Positions 55,835-64,000 of a stretch of DNA of 64,000 nucleotides are shown piece by piece. Numbering within the stretch: position 1 is the stretch's first letter; every line of letters begins with the position of its first letter. Both the position numbers and the translations under genes were made by a program. Location: positions 186,001 through 250,000 of the forward strand of contig JAMXDE010000013.1 in the NCBI GenBank assembly GCA_026770025.1, in the 5' to 3' direction. The notes beneath the pieces are model-generated. The model saw only the letters and a program-made list of their open reading frames with translations. It searched no databases and was not told the origin of the DNA. The stretch comes from Craspedostauros australis (Eukaryota > Bacillariophyta > Bacillariophyceae > Mastogloiales > Achnanthaceae).

Positions 55835-56728
55835 TTATCTGCCATCGCTGTGGTTGCCTGCATGCCCCGGACCGAACCGAACTGAGCTGACCCGCTCTGC
55901 GCTGCCCGACATGCTGGTGATAACTGTGCCATCTTCCACTGCCTGATCCAACTTGAAATGGAACAGCTCTCCGCCAGTCCCCTTGTTACACATCCACGAT
56001 GCAGAGTTGAGCTTTCCGTTGACAAAGTCAAAGCGGCCCGTGACCAACACCTCCAGGCTCACCGTCGTTTCCGAGATCTCCACCCAGAACGCATCGCCGT
56101 TGGCGGCGACGTATCCTTCGTCGATACGGAAGTTGCCGTCGTTGTCGGAACCCTTGCCTGTCACCTTCCACAGCGTCGTGCCACCGCTGACGCTCTCAAT
56201 GGCGTTCTGCTTCTCCATGTCGTCGTCGACGTTAGTGCCATCGAAACTGGCGTTCTTGACGGTGGTCGGTTCGAAGGTGAGGTGCTCCTCGGATGGATAG
56301 GCACGGTCGTTCTCGTTGTAAGTGCATCTATAGCAGCCGTTACGCGGCGTGGCAACCGCGATGTTGATCATGCTGTCGACATGGTTGGCGCTGCTCTGCA
56401 GCACGTTGATCTTGGCCTGCTTGCTCTGGTCCACGAAGGAGGAGGCCGTTGCCAATTTGGGAGCGACATTGCGAGAACTGCAATACACCCGCGCGGCAAA
56501 GCTGATACCCGCCAAGACAGCTGAGATGCCCACCATGATCCCGATCGAGGCCGGGTCGGCCGGGCCACCGTCTCCGTCACTGCCCGCAGCTCCACCCCCG
56601 CTGCTTGAGCCACCACCGCCGCCTCCTCCTCCCTTGGCAAGCACCTGCACAGCGAAGATGGGAAGGGTGCAGAGCAGCTGCACAATGATGGCGTTCGGAA
56701 CGTTGGTCGGATTGGAGGAACGGAACAT
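55835..56728 (-). CDS. Glycine-rich single-pass protein, paralog C
   Basis: A 297-residue paralog of the gene at 51.4 kb. The start is the ATG at 56728 (MFRSSNPTNVPNAIIVQ); 15 in-frame codons upstream are not shared with B. It has a signal peptide ending VQVLA, a Gly/Ser run, a membrane segment (SIGIMVGISAVLAGISFAA) and the same soluble domain as B, with only scattered substitutions. B stops right after SMSEM. In C, homology ends at the same place and the frame runs on for about 22 residues of unrelated sequence (SAERVSSVRFGPGHAG), so the duplication end point coincides with the old stop codon. Function is unknown. Confidence 0.8.
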   Translation of the reverse strand: MFRSSNPTNVPNAIIVQLLCTLPIFAVQVLAKGGGGGGGGSSSGGGAAGSDGDGGPADPASIGIMVGISAVLAGISFAARVYCSSRNVAPKLATASSFVDQSKQAKINVLQSSANHVDSMINIAVATPRNGCYRCTYNENDRAYPSEEHLTFEPTTVKNASFDGTNVDDDMEKQNAIESVSGGTTLWKVTGKGSDNDGNFRIDEGYVAANGDAFWVEISETTVSLEVLVTGRFDFVNGKLNSASWMCNKGTGGELFHFKLDQAVEDGTVITSMSGSAERVSSVRFGPGHAGNHSDGR

Positions 56729-57900
56729 GGTTGGCAAAAATGGATGGATGGATGGATGGCGATGGTGATGCAATCAGAGCATGTGGCAAACATGCACTCT
56801 TACTCAATTTTGCAAAAATGCAATGCTCGGCAGCCGGGGAATGCTTTCATGAGGCGGTGCAGCGCTTGTACGGCGCCAAGAGATGCGCAGTGCTCATTGC
56901 TGCCAGCGCCATCGCTTCATACAGCGATACAACGCGAAGAACAGGCCAGAACGCCTGTGTATGGTATGGTGCTTGCATACTCTTGCGAATGTGCAGCGAT
57001 GGTGTTGTCTGCGCTCCTCTGTTTGCAGGTGGGATGTCTCTCTGCGACGACTGTGTTCGTGCACAAGAGGGAGAGAAAGTTTCGTTTCATCGAACGGTCG
57101 CGTCGTTGGGTTTCGTCTGGTGCCGTGTTATTCCGTGGAGGTCCCTGTTTCGTTCCAGCCACACCAAGTTCCGTTTCTCCTTGTCTTTGGCCGTGGCTGA
57201 GTTGTCTGGTCGCACCAGCACCCTTTCTTTTCCAACAGCACGTGTTGCCAAACATGTTTGGCGAAGATGCAGAGGCGCAGCATTGGATGAATGACAGACA
57301 TAATCCGTGACACGGCAGGGCACCACTGTTTGCGAACGGCTCCGCCTTCACGACCGTTTCATGCCTCCCAGGTGACCTCGAACGGTCAACAACGAAACTC
57401 ACGGTCGTGGAATCTCCAAGGTGGACTCCCTGGATCGACTGAGGAAAAATGACAGGCAGTTTCGGGCACAAAGCACCAACGGCTCCCTTCAACACCACTG
57501 CCACTTGCAGTGATGGAAAGATCGCAAGGGCATGAGAATCCCGGTGATAACACAGCTCGTGGCAGTACATGCATCAGGAGGACGCGATCTGCGACTACAT
57601 GCACTATTACTCGCACCAGTTCACACCAAACCACCTGTGCCGTTGCCAATTCAATCGGAGGAGAGCACTCTGTTCCGCTCCACCATACTTTTGGTCTGCG
57701 GTCCTCTTTTGCTTCTGTCATAATACTCTGTTCTACTCCACTCTACTCCACTCAAACCGTATTCGCGCCGTGCTAAGACAGGACAATAGCCACCTGTTCC
57801 TGCATCCGAGAATAGCCGAAGTCACTCGACTCCATCCACGCATATAGCACGGCTCTGCCACACTCTCACATTGTCGCGACCAGCCGCAACGATATCCACG
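56729..57900. other. Divergent intergenic region
   Basis: This stretch lies between the starts of paralog C (-) and the SET-like protein (+). A short (GGAT)n tract sits at about 56741-56760 and CTACTCCACT repeats lie near 57735-57755. Open frames up to about 215 codons have no motif. Confidence 0.5.
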
Positions 57901-59970
57901 ATGACCAACCGATCGTCACGCCCAGCCTGCGCACAGTCTCAGATCAGCCGACTGCGATCATGGCTGCTTCTCTCCCTGCTCCCGCCACTGCTGGTGCAGC
58001 TCTGCGAGGCTCTGCCAGCCAACGAGGATGCGCCGACAAGCGGATATGATGAGGATCCCGTGCATGGTCTCAAGGATCTGTATCAAATGCAGCACCGCGG
58101 CGACGAGAAGGAAGACGCAGCACAGGAAGGCCCATGCGTCGGTGGGTCGTGTCCGATGCCGGACGACATGGAAACAGAGCAAGTAAAGAAAGCGGAGAAA
58201 CCAGACGACAAGGCAACAGGAGGCCGCAAGAGGGGACACTACTCGTGCGGGTACTGGATGGGACCATCTCCGATCAAGCAACACGAGGAGCACGGCTTCG
58301 GTCTGGGCCTCTTCACCGGGAACTTCATCAACAAGGGCGATCAGGTCGATCCAGCCATCTTCATTCCCATCTACGATTGGGACGACTCCGAACATCCGCC
58401 ATTCCGGGAGTACGTTTGGGACGGCGAGGTCCTGCCGCATCTCACGCTGACGAGCCACAGCGGCATGTTCATGTACATGCCGGGCATCGCTGCCTTCGCG
58501 CCCTGCACGTCCAGCAATTACAACGTCGAATTGGCGCATCACGTTGAAGAATCCAATGATCCCTACGAGCTGCAGGACCAGGACTTCCAGGAATGGATGC
58601 AGAATCCGCTGCCGCCGACCGCGGGATCTTTCTCGCCATACTCCAGCTTCATGTACCGCGCGACGCGCACCATCGTGCCGGGCGAGGAGCTGGTCGTGCA
58701 GTGCTCCGATGCGAACTTCGACGGTGGCAACTATTTCTTGTCGCATTTCCAGCCAGAGAAGGACGACGTCATGTGTCTGGATCGGTACCTGCACGTGCGC
58801 AGTTCGTACCATCCCCGCGTCGGGCAAGGCCTGTTCGCAAAGGTGCACGTCGACGCGGGGACCGTCCTGCTGTCCTCGCCGCTGGCCCCCATAGATCGCA
58901 AGGACATCAAGATGCCCGACACGATACCCCACAAGGTGCCCGATCACCAGCTGCTTCTTAATTACTGCCTGGGACATCCCGATTCGGACCTGCTTTTCCT
59001 TCCCACCGGACCGCTCATCAATTACTTGAACCACGGCGATCCCGACGACGCAAATGCCAAGATCGTCTGGCACACGCCCATCTACGATCACGACGATCTG
59101 CACCATCGCAATCGCCACCATCACGAAGAGCTCTTCCAGATGTCCGCGCAGCAGGTGGTCAAGATACATGGCAAGACACTGCTCATCGATATCGTGACGA
59201 CCAAGGATATTCGGCTGGGCGACGAGATCCTCATCGACTACGGCGAGGCCTGGAGGGCTGCCTGGAAATCACACGTCAGCTCCTGGAATTGGCGACCGCC
59301 CATGGACCAAATGTCCGCCAGACAGTACAGCGAATTCCAGGACACCGCCATCCTGCGCACGAGCAAGGAGCAGCTCTACGATCCCTACCCCAACAACCTC
59401 ATGTTCGTCTGCTCATTCTCGGAGGAATGGGAAGATCCGCCACCGGAGGTCGAGGAGATCGAACACAACTGGCTGAAATGGGAGACCCATAACTGCTTCC
59501 TTCCCTGCGTCATCGAGAACCGCTACGTCGAACCCGTGCAATGGAACCCCAACGACGTCGACGGCGACGGCCAGCCCATCTTCGAGGACACTATGCTATA
59601 CACGGTCTACATGCTCAGCGTCGATCACAACCCCGACGTGGAATGGAAATGCCAGCTCATGCCCAACGTCGAATACACCTTGTCTCGTATTCCGCGATTC
59701 GCCATCACCATCGTGGATCGCCCGTACTCCACGCACACCTTCCTGCCCAAGGTCTTCAGGCACGAGATTGGCGTGCCGGAGGGGCTGTACCCGGAGACAT
59801 GGATCACGAAGAAAACGACACGAGGACTGCGAACGTCGAAAGGACCCGACAAGGACGGCGCTGCGGAGGAAGATAAGTCCTTGGTGGTGGTGACGGAGCA
59901 GATGGAGCAGTACAAACGTCGTGCGACGCGGCCGAAGCTTGAGACGAAGCGGCGCGACGCGGGCGCATGA
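57901..59970 (+). CDS. Secretory SET-domain-like protein with two SET-like halves
   Basis: A 689-residue single-exon protein from the ATG at 57901. The signal peptide or anchor (SWLLLSLLPPLLVQLCEA) is followed by an acidic region with a Cys pair (GPCVGGSCP). The C-terminal half has SET-domain order: GQGLFAKVHVDAGTVL, then LINYLNHGDPDDANAKIVW (the N-H motif), then DIRLGDEILIDYGEAW with the family extension AWKSHVSSWNW. The first half repeats the layout (FGLGLFTGNFINKGDQ, then TRTIVPGEELVVQCSDANF) but has FAPCTSSNYN in place of N-H. SET domains are protein methyltransferases, normally cytosolic or nuclear; a version entering the secretory pathway is a known oddity of stramenopile genomes. Activity and substrate are unknown. 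Confidence 0.82.
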   Translation: MTNRSSRPACAQSQISRLRSWLLLSLLPPLLVQLCEALPANEDAPTSGYDEDPVHGLKDLYQMQHRGDEKEDAAQEGPCVGGSCPMPDDMETEQVKKAEKPDDKATGGRKRGHYSCGYWMGPSPIKQHEEHGFGLGLFTGNFINKGDQVDPAIFIPIYDWDDSEHPPFREYVWDGEVLPHLTLTSHSGMFMYMPGIAAFAPCTSSNYNVELAHHVEESNDPYELQDQDFQEWMQNPLPPTAGSFSPYSSFMYRATRTIVPGEELVVQCSDANFDGGNYFLSHFQPEKDDVMCLDRYLHVRSSYHPRVGQGLFAKVHVDAGTVLLSSPLAPIDRKDIKMPDTIPHKVPDHQLLLNYCLGHPDSDLLFLPTGPLINYLNHGDPDDANAKIVWHTPIYDHDDLHHRNRHHHEELFQMSAQQVVKIHGKTLLIDIVTTKDIRLGDEILIDYGEAWRAAWKSHVSSWNWRPPMDQMSARQYSEFQDTAILRTSKEQLYDPYPNNLMFVCSFSEEWEDPPPEVEEIEHNWLKWETHNCFLPCVIENRYVEPVQWNPNDVDGDGQPIFEDTMLYTVYMLSVDHNPDVEWKCQLMPNVEYTLSRIPRFAITIVDRPYSTHTFLPKVFRHEIGVPEGLYPETWITKKTTRGLRTSKGPDKDGAAEEDKSLVVVTEQMEQYKRRATRPKLETKRRDAGA

Positions 59971-60773
59971 AATTAGAGTGCGACCAGTAGATGTTGTATG
60001 GTACAGTGCGCTGCTGTATCATGCCGTGCGATGTATCATAGCTCACATAGTACCTATCACACGAGTATGTCACTCTGCTCTGTTCTGGAGTATTTGAGGG
60101 TATATCGTCACGAGGTGATGACTTTGGGCTTGAATGCATGTACTCTGCTATGTAGTACTCGTAGGTATCACTGTGGGTGCAGTGCATATTAACAAGGAAA
60201 GCGCTTTGATGAACATTCATGTCAGTACTCGTAGATCCAGGTCGAGGTCGTTTACGATCGACTCTAGTATTGAGATACGACCGAGGTTCCGCATACTCGT
60301 GGATCAAGATGGATAGGGCTGGAGAGCACATAGTAGTATATTATATAATATTGTGTAATAGAATAGGTCGTATAATATCATATTATATTATACTTACATG
60401 CTTGAATTCGTTGAGAGAATCTACAGATACAAATGCCAACACATGCAGCTACGACCTCCTCGTATCAATACGACCAGGTCCCACAACGAGCTCGTGCGGC
60501 GGGTCATCCCATTTTGTGTTGAAGGGGCGGAGATTCCTTGGATGCAGTTTCGTGTTGGCGCCAAAAATCCGAAACACGAACCAATGCGGAAGCCAGTGAC
60601 GTTGCGGCTGACGACCAACCGCTTCACTTCTTCGAAACTCACAATTCACCGCATGTCGACATTGACATCAGTGCCATAGTCAGTGCCATAGTCAGTGCCA
60701 TAGTCGTACGAGTAGAGTAGAGTAGCAGCATTCCGAGAGCAGATCAGCAGTGACACCACCACACTCGTGGCTC
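59971..60773. promoter_or_regulatory. Intergenic region upstream of the histidine phosphatase
   Basis: It has at least three GTACTCGTAG-type copies (60155, 60225, and inverted at 60706), an AT-rich hairpin-prone patch (TATTATATAATATTGTG) near 60340, and a 3 x 12-bp tandem repeat at 60669-60704. No gene is seen. Confidence 0.5.
60669..60704 (+). repeat. Three tandem copies of a 12-bp unit
   Basis: The unit CAGTGCCATAGT is repeated three times without mismatch, about 70 bp upstream of the histidine phosphatase start codon. Confidence 0.95.
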
Positions 60774-61961
60774 ATGAAGGTGATAACCTCAGCTTCATCC
60801 TTGTTGCTGTTCTGTCAGTTCGCACGCAAAGGCAAAGCCTTCACATCATCGACGATTCCTTGCGGCTTCTTTCAATCCAACCGTTCTGCTTCGTCTTCCA
60901 TCCTTGCTGCGGCTGCCATTCCATCTTCTCTGCTGGCAAGTACTCCGGGCAGCACGGGTACCAATAACCTCAAAGCCAACGCGAGATCTCCAACTATGGC
61001 CTTGCTGTCCACTCCGTCATCGTCGTCGCCATCGTCGTCGCCGACACAGGCGTCATCATCACAAGCGGCATCCAAACCAGACTATTCAACAACGTCGCTC
61101 CCCATCCCAAAGCAACACGCGGCACCCTTCCGATTGTACCCTCACGATCAACTGGAGCAGCTGCGACGACTCTACCCCGCCGGCAGCGTCAAGCGAATCC
61201 ACCTCGTGCGGCACGCCGAAGGCACGCACAACGTCCAATCCAACTACAAGGAGATCGTCGACGCCGAGCTCACCGAGAATGGACGACGCCAATGCCAACA
61301 GCTCGCATCGCAAGAACTCTTGCGCGACAGCACGTCGTTGTACTGCGTCACGTCCACCATGACGCGGTGCATCCAGACGGCGCTGTGGAGCTTTCCCACG
61401 CAGACGTTGTTCGCCATGGATGGCATTCGGGAGACCGTCAATTACAATTGCGATCGTCGCCGCAGCATCGCCGAGCTATCGCGGGCATTCCCGATGGTCC
61501 AATTCGATTCTGCGGATCCCGATGTCGATCCCATCTGGGCCGAGTACATGCGGCGCAACGTGGACGTGAACGCCATGAAGGAATCGATGGAGATTCACAA
61601 GGTCATTCGACGCGGACGTGCGGCGTTGCGTGATGATGTTTGGAAGGATGAGTACGATCAGATGCTGGTGTGCACCCATTCAGCATTTTTGCATTACATC
61701 TTACATTGGGGACAGTACGAGACGCCTTGGTACGTACCGAAGCTGATCCCATCTCAGAAGCTGGACGAACGGACGCCAGAAGAGAGGGAGACGGAGTACG
61801 GGACGCCCATTTTCCAATACTGCTCCTTGTTGGGGGATAAATCGGCGGCGACGTTCCGTGAGGAGATGTGGACGGACTATGCCAACTGCGAAATGCGATC
61901 ATGTTGTATCGTGCGGGTTGTGGAGCGTGATACAAGTACCGCGGCAGAGGGTGTTCTGTGA
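60774..61961 (+). CDS. Histidine phosphatase superfamily protein (phosphoglycerate-mutase-like), plastid leader
   Basis: A 395-residue, single-exon protein from the ATG at 60774. The signal peptide (VITSASSLLLFCQFARKGKAF) ends in KAFTSS, an ASAFAP-like motif, so plastid import is likely. After a Ser/Pro-rich linker the catalytic domain opens with HLVRHAEGTHN (phospho-acceptor His), then LTENGRRQCQQL, TSTMTRCIQTA (Arg) and GIRETVNYNCDRR. The second catalytic His is in VCTHSAFLHYIL. Branch-2/branch-1 members include phosphoglycerate mutases and many phosphatases; the RHAEGTHN form is typical of uncharacterised phosphoglycerate-mutase-like phosphatases. The true substrate cannot be inferred. Confidence 0.88.
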   Translation: MKVITSASSLLLFCQFARKGKAFTSSTIPCGFFQSNRSASSSILAAAAIPSSLLASTPGSTGTNNLKANARSPTMALLSTPSSSSPSSSPTQASSSQAASKPDYSTTSLPIPKQHAAPFRLYPHDQLEQLRRLYPAGSVKRIHLVRHAEGTHNVQSNYKEIVDAELTENGRRQCQQLASQELLRDSTSLYCVTSTMTRCIQTALWSFPTQTLFAMDGIRETVNYNCDRRRSIAELSRAFPMVQFDSADPDVDPIWAEYMRRNVDVNAMKESMEIHKVIRRGRAALRDDVWKDEYDQMLVCTHSAFLHYILHWGQYETPWYVPKLIPSQKLDERTPEERETEYGTPIFQYCSLLGDKSAATFREEMWTDYANCEMRSCCIVRVVERDTSTAAEGVL

Positions 61962-62141
61962 ACAACAAAAAGCAAGTAAACCAGGACACAAGATTTTAAG
62001 AAAATGCAAAATAGGACAACGACTTGTCTGCAAGTGCGGCTATGCAGGAGGCAATTGCTCCAAAGTGTGTCTATAGGCGGACTTAATCTCTCGGCTTTCC
62101 TATCTGGCACGTTTTGCCAAAAGCCGGGTGTTTGCTCGGCT

Positions 62142-63412
62142 CTATTCATCCTTGACCGGGATGAATCGCCAGGTGACGGCAAGGAGACTTCCTGTCAGGG
62201 CCATCCACACGACAGAGACTGCGCTTGGGATGCGTGCGGTGTACTGTCCAAAATGGAGCTTGGCCAGCAAGAAGCCAAAGGCGGAAGACTTCATGGATGT
62301 CTCGATGGCCATTGTTCGGGAGGAGACCTCGCTGAATCCGGTCATGCGTGGCAGCGCGTATCCGACGAGTCCGCCCACGAGATGCAACAGCAGGACCGGG
62401 ATCTGTTGTATCCGGGGATAATGTGGAGTATTCGAGTTTGAAACATGATGGTGAGGTATTGTCGTTGTGGACGTCATGAGGATGTGTGTGAGAGTGAGAT
62501 TGTATGCAGCGCACAACAAGTCAAGTTGAATCGCATTGGTACTACTACGATACTGACCTGCAATCCCCATCCGGCATTCAGGATTGGCTCCGCGACTTGC
62601 GCGACGGCGCTAGCGACCAAAAGGCAGGTGGAGACGACGCCGACGACCGGAGCGAATGGGAGGATCTTCTTGACAAAGTTCGGGAAGAACTTGTTGGTGA
62701 GCATGCCGACGGCGATGGGCGCGAGCACGACCTGTGATGGTGCAGAAAGTGTATGAATATGAAGTCTTCAAGTGGTGAGAAATGATTCAAAGTCACAACG
62801 AGCAACCGAGAATCACCATAAAGCAATCACACGCCATAAACCATAACGATTACTGACCTGGATGGTGGAAAATGCGATGCCGGCGGCATCGACAGGAACG
62901 ACGGCCCCGAGCAAGGCCTTGCAGAGAAGCGGCGTCATGAAGATGGCCCCGATGGTGGTGGCGGTGGTCATGAGGACGGAGAGGGCGACGTTACCGCGCG
63001 CAATGTAGGTGCATAGGTTGGAAGCCTGTCCACCGTTGATGGATCCGACAAGGACCATGCCCGCCAGCATCGCAGAATCGATGTTGAACGCCTTTCCGAG
63101 GCCGAGAGCGAGAAGAGGCATCATGATGTAGCAGAGCGAGAATTGCATGATGATCGGGATCGGTTGGGATGCGACCTCCTTGAAGTCATCAACAGTGAGG
63201 GTGATGCCCATGGAGAGCATGAGGGCGGCGAGGGCGGAGGTGAAGTACTCAGTGGTGAACCACGAGAAGCTGGATGGCGATTTGAGCGCGATGCCCGTGA
63301 AGAGGACGGTCCAGAGGGGGAAGAGAGTGGTGGCGATGTCGGCGATCTTGACGTAGGCATCGAAGAGCTTCTTGGCGAGAGTGGGTGAGCCGCTCTCTTC
63401 TGGGGATGCGGT
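62142..63412 (-). CDS. BASS-type (bile acid:sodium symporter family) transporter, 5' end unresolved
   Basis: This is a multi-pass membrane transporter of the BASS family; plastid members move pyruvate or 2-keto acids with sodium. Three exons are clear: 62858-63412, 62558-62731 and 62142-62402, all joined in phase 0 by short introns (126 and 155 bp) with GTCAGT donors. The sequence includes LFPLWTVLFTGIALKSP, LSMGITLTVDDFKEV, LVGSINGGQASNLCTYIARG and VLAPIAVGMLTNKFFP. It ends with the conserved SRTMAIETSMKSSAFGFLLA and TGSLLAVTWRF. The acceptor CATCAG at 63413-63415 suggests that at least one leader exon lies further upstream (63.4-64 kb or beyond the window), probably encoding a plastid leader. 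I cannot place it: the frame upstream of 63412 is low-complexity. Confidence 0.9.
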
Positions 63413-64000
63413 CTGATGAGTCGGTATGGGTATAAAGCATGAGCGTGTGGAAGTTGGTGTGGACGGTGGTGACGGTAATGCGCATGGAACGTAATGTCGG
63501 GTGTTGGAAAGATCGTCAAGTGGAAAATAGGTGTTGAATCGGAATGAACGAATGAGGAATGTATGATGATGAAAAATGAGCCGTTGGTTGCGTCGACGGT
63601 GGCAGGAGTGGATGGCATTGCGGATGAATGTTGTTGTATTGTGTTGTGTTGTATTGTAGTTGCAGAGGAGTATGTATTGGTATGGTGATGTGATATCATC
63701 GGTGGCATTGCGTTTGGATCGACATGAATGACGCACGCAGGTGCGGATGACTTTGTGAGTAGTTTGTCCCAGTGGCATGATGAACAACAGTAACACCACC
63801 AGCAACAGCAGTAGCAACACCACCAGCAACAGCAGTAGCACCAGCAGTAGCAACAACAGCGACAATGCCAATGACAACACCAATCACATGGACCAAATTG
63901 CAGATGATCTCCTCTGGATGATGCGTTCGGCCATGGCAGAGAATCCGAGTTAGCCTTCAAACCAGAGTAGATTGGACAGGATGGAGCAGAATGTGATACA
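63413..64000. other. Region upstream of BASS exons, with an Asn/Ser/Thr trinucleotide repeat
   Basis: The region holds the unresolved 5' part of the BASS gene. An AAC/AGC/ACC trinucleotide repeat at about 63785-63865 is open on both strands. The plus-strand frame 63777-63953 reads a Ser/Asn/Thr-rich run followed by DQIADDLLWMMRSAM and a stop. The minus-strand frame gives Val/Ala/Gly or Leu runs. Neither is supported as an exon. Confidence 0.45.

Noticed and set aside
1-64000. tRNA, rRNA, spliceosomal RNA genes and CRISPR arrays
   Set aside because: Scanning by eye for T-loop (GGTTCRAnYCC), U6-type core sequence and regularly spaced repeats gave no convincing hit; a covariance-model search would be needed to exclude small RNAs fully.

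Overview
The window is nuclear DNA of a plastid-bearing stramenopile, most likely a diatom. Five lines of evidence support this. (1) Genes are spread over both strands and many are interrupted by GT-AG introns. (2) Four proteins start with a signal peptide followed by an ASAFAP-like motif (AAF, HAF or KAF), the bipartite leader used for import into secondary red plastids. (3) There is a diatom-type cyclin. (4) There is a decayed copia element with integrase residues of the diatom CoDi type. (5) TenA, DUF3119 and VIPP1 appear as nuclear genes. There are no bacterial operons, rRNA genes or CRISPR arrays, and I found no tRNA.

Layout. 0-8 kb: a 5'-truncated MIT/coiled-coil protein (NRBF2/Atg38-like architecture, +), VIPP1 (-), and a GT61-type glycosyltransferase with a frameshift in a homopolymer (-). 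8-14.5 kb: a Sen1/Senataxin-type helicase (-) with a WW domain inserted in its helicase core, a 19-nt microexon encoding most of the P-loop, and a Gln/Pro-rich tail. 16-23 kb: an exostosin-like GT47 (+), a TenA-family protein (+), and a CELF/Bruno-like single-RRM protein (-). 24.4-30.3 kb: a rearranged block. A cyclin gene (-) faces a diverged inverted copy of its 3' end (and probably a whole cyclin pseudogene), with a dead copia integrase fragment between them. 34-45 kb: a plastid-leader kinase-like protein (+), a short-chain dehydrogenase (-), DUF3119 (+), a plastid-leader coiled-coil protein kinase (-), and a mitochondrial MiaB/CDK5RAP1-type methylthiotransferase (-). 48.6-57 kb: a tandem U-box protein (+) and three paralogous glycine-rich single-pass proteins (-), with a sulfotransferase (+) between the second and third. 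57.9-64 kb: a secretory protein with two SET-like halves (+), a plastid-leader histidine phosphatase (+), and a BASS-type transporter (-) whose 5' end is not resolved.

Functional themes. Plastid biology is represented by VIPP1, DUF3119, two kinase-like proteins, the histidine phosphatase and perhaps the BASS transporter. Secretory or surface-glycan biology is represented by GT61, GT47, the sulfotransferase, the SET-like protein and the glycine-rich trio. RNA metabolism is represented by Sen1, the CELF-like protein and MiaB. Genes are not in operons, and neighbouring pairs are often divergent or convergent.

Exon joins were worked out by hand from splice consensus, reading phase and continuity of family motifs. 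All family names come from motif recognition, with no database search. Large stretches (about 23-24.4, 30.3-34.0 and 45.1-48.6 kb) show no convincing gene.
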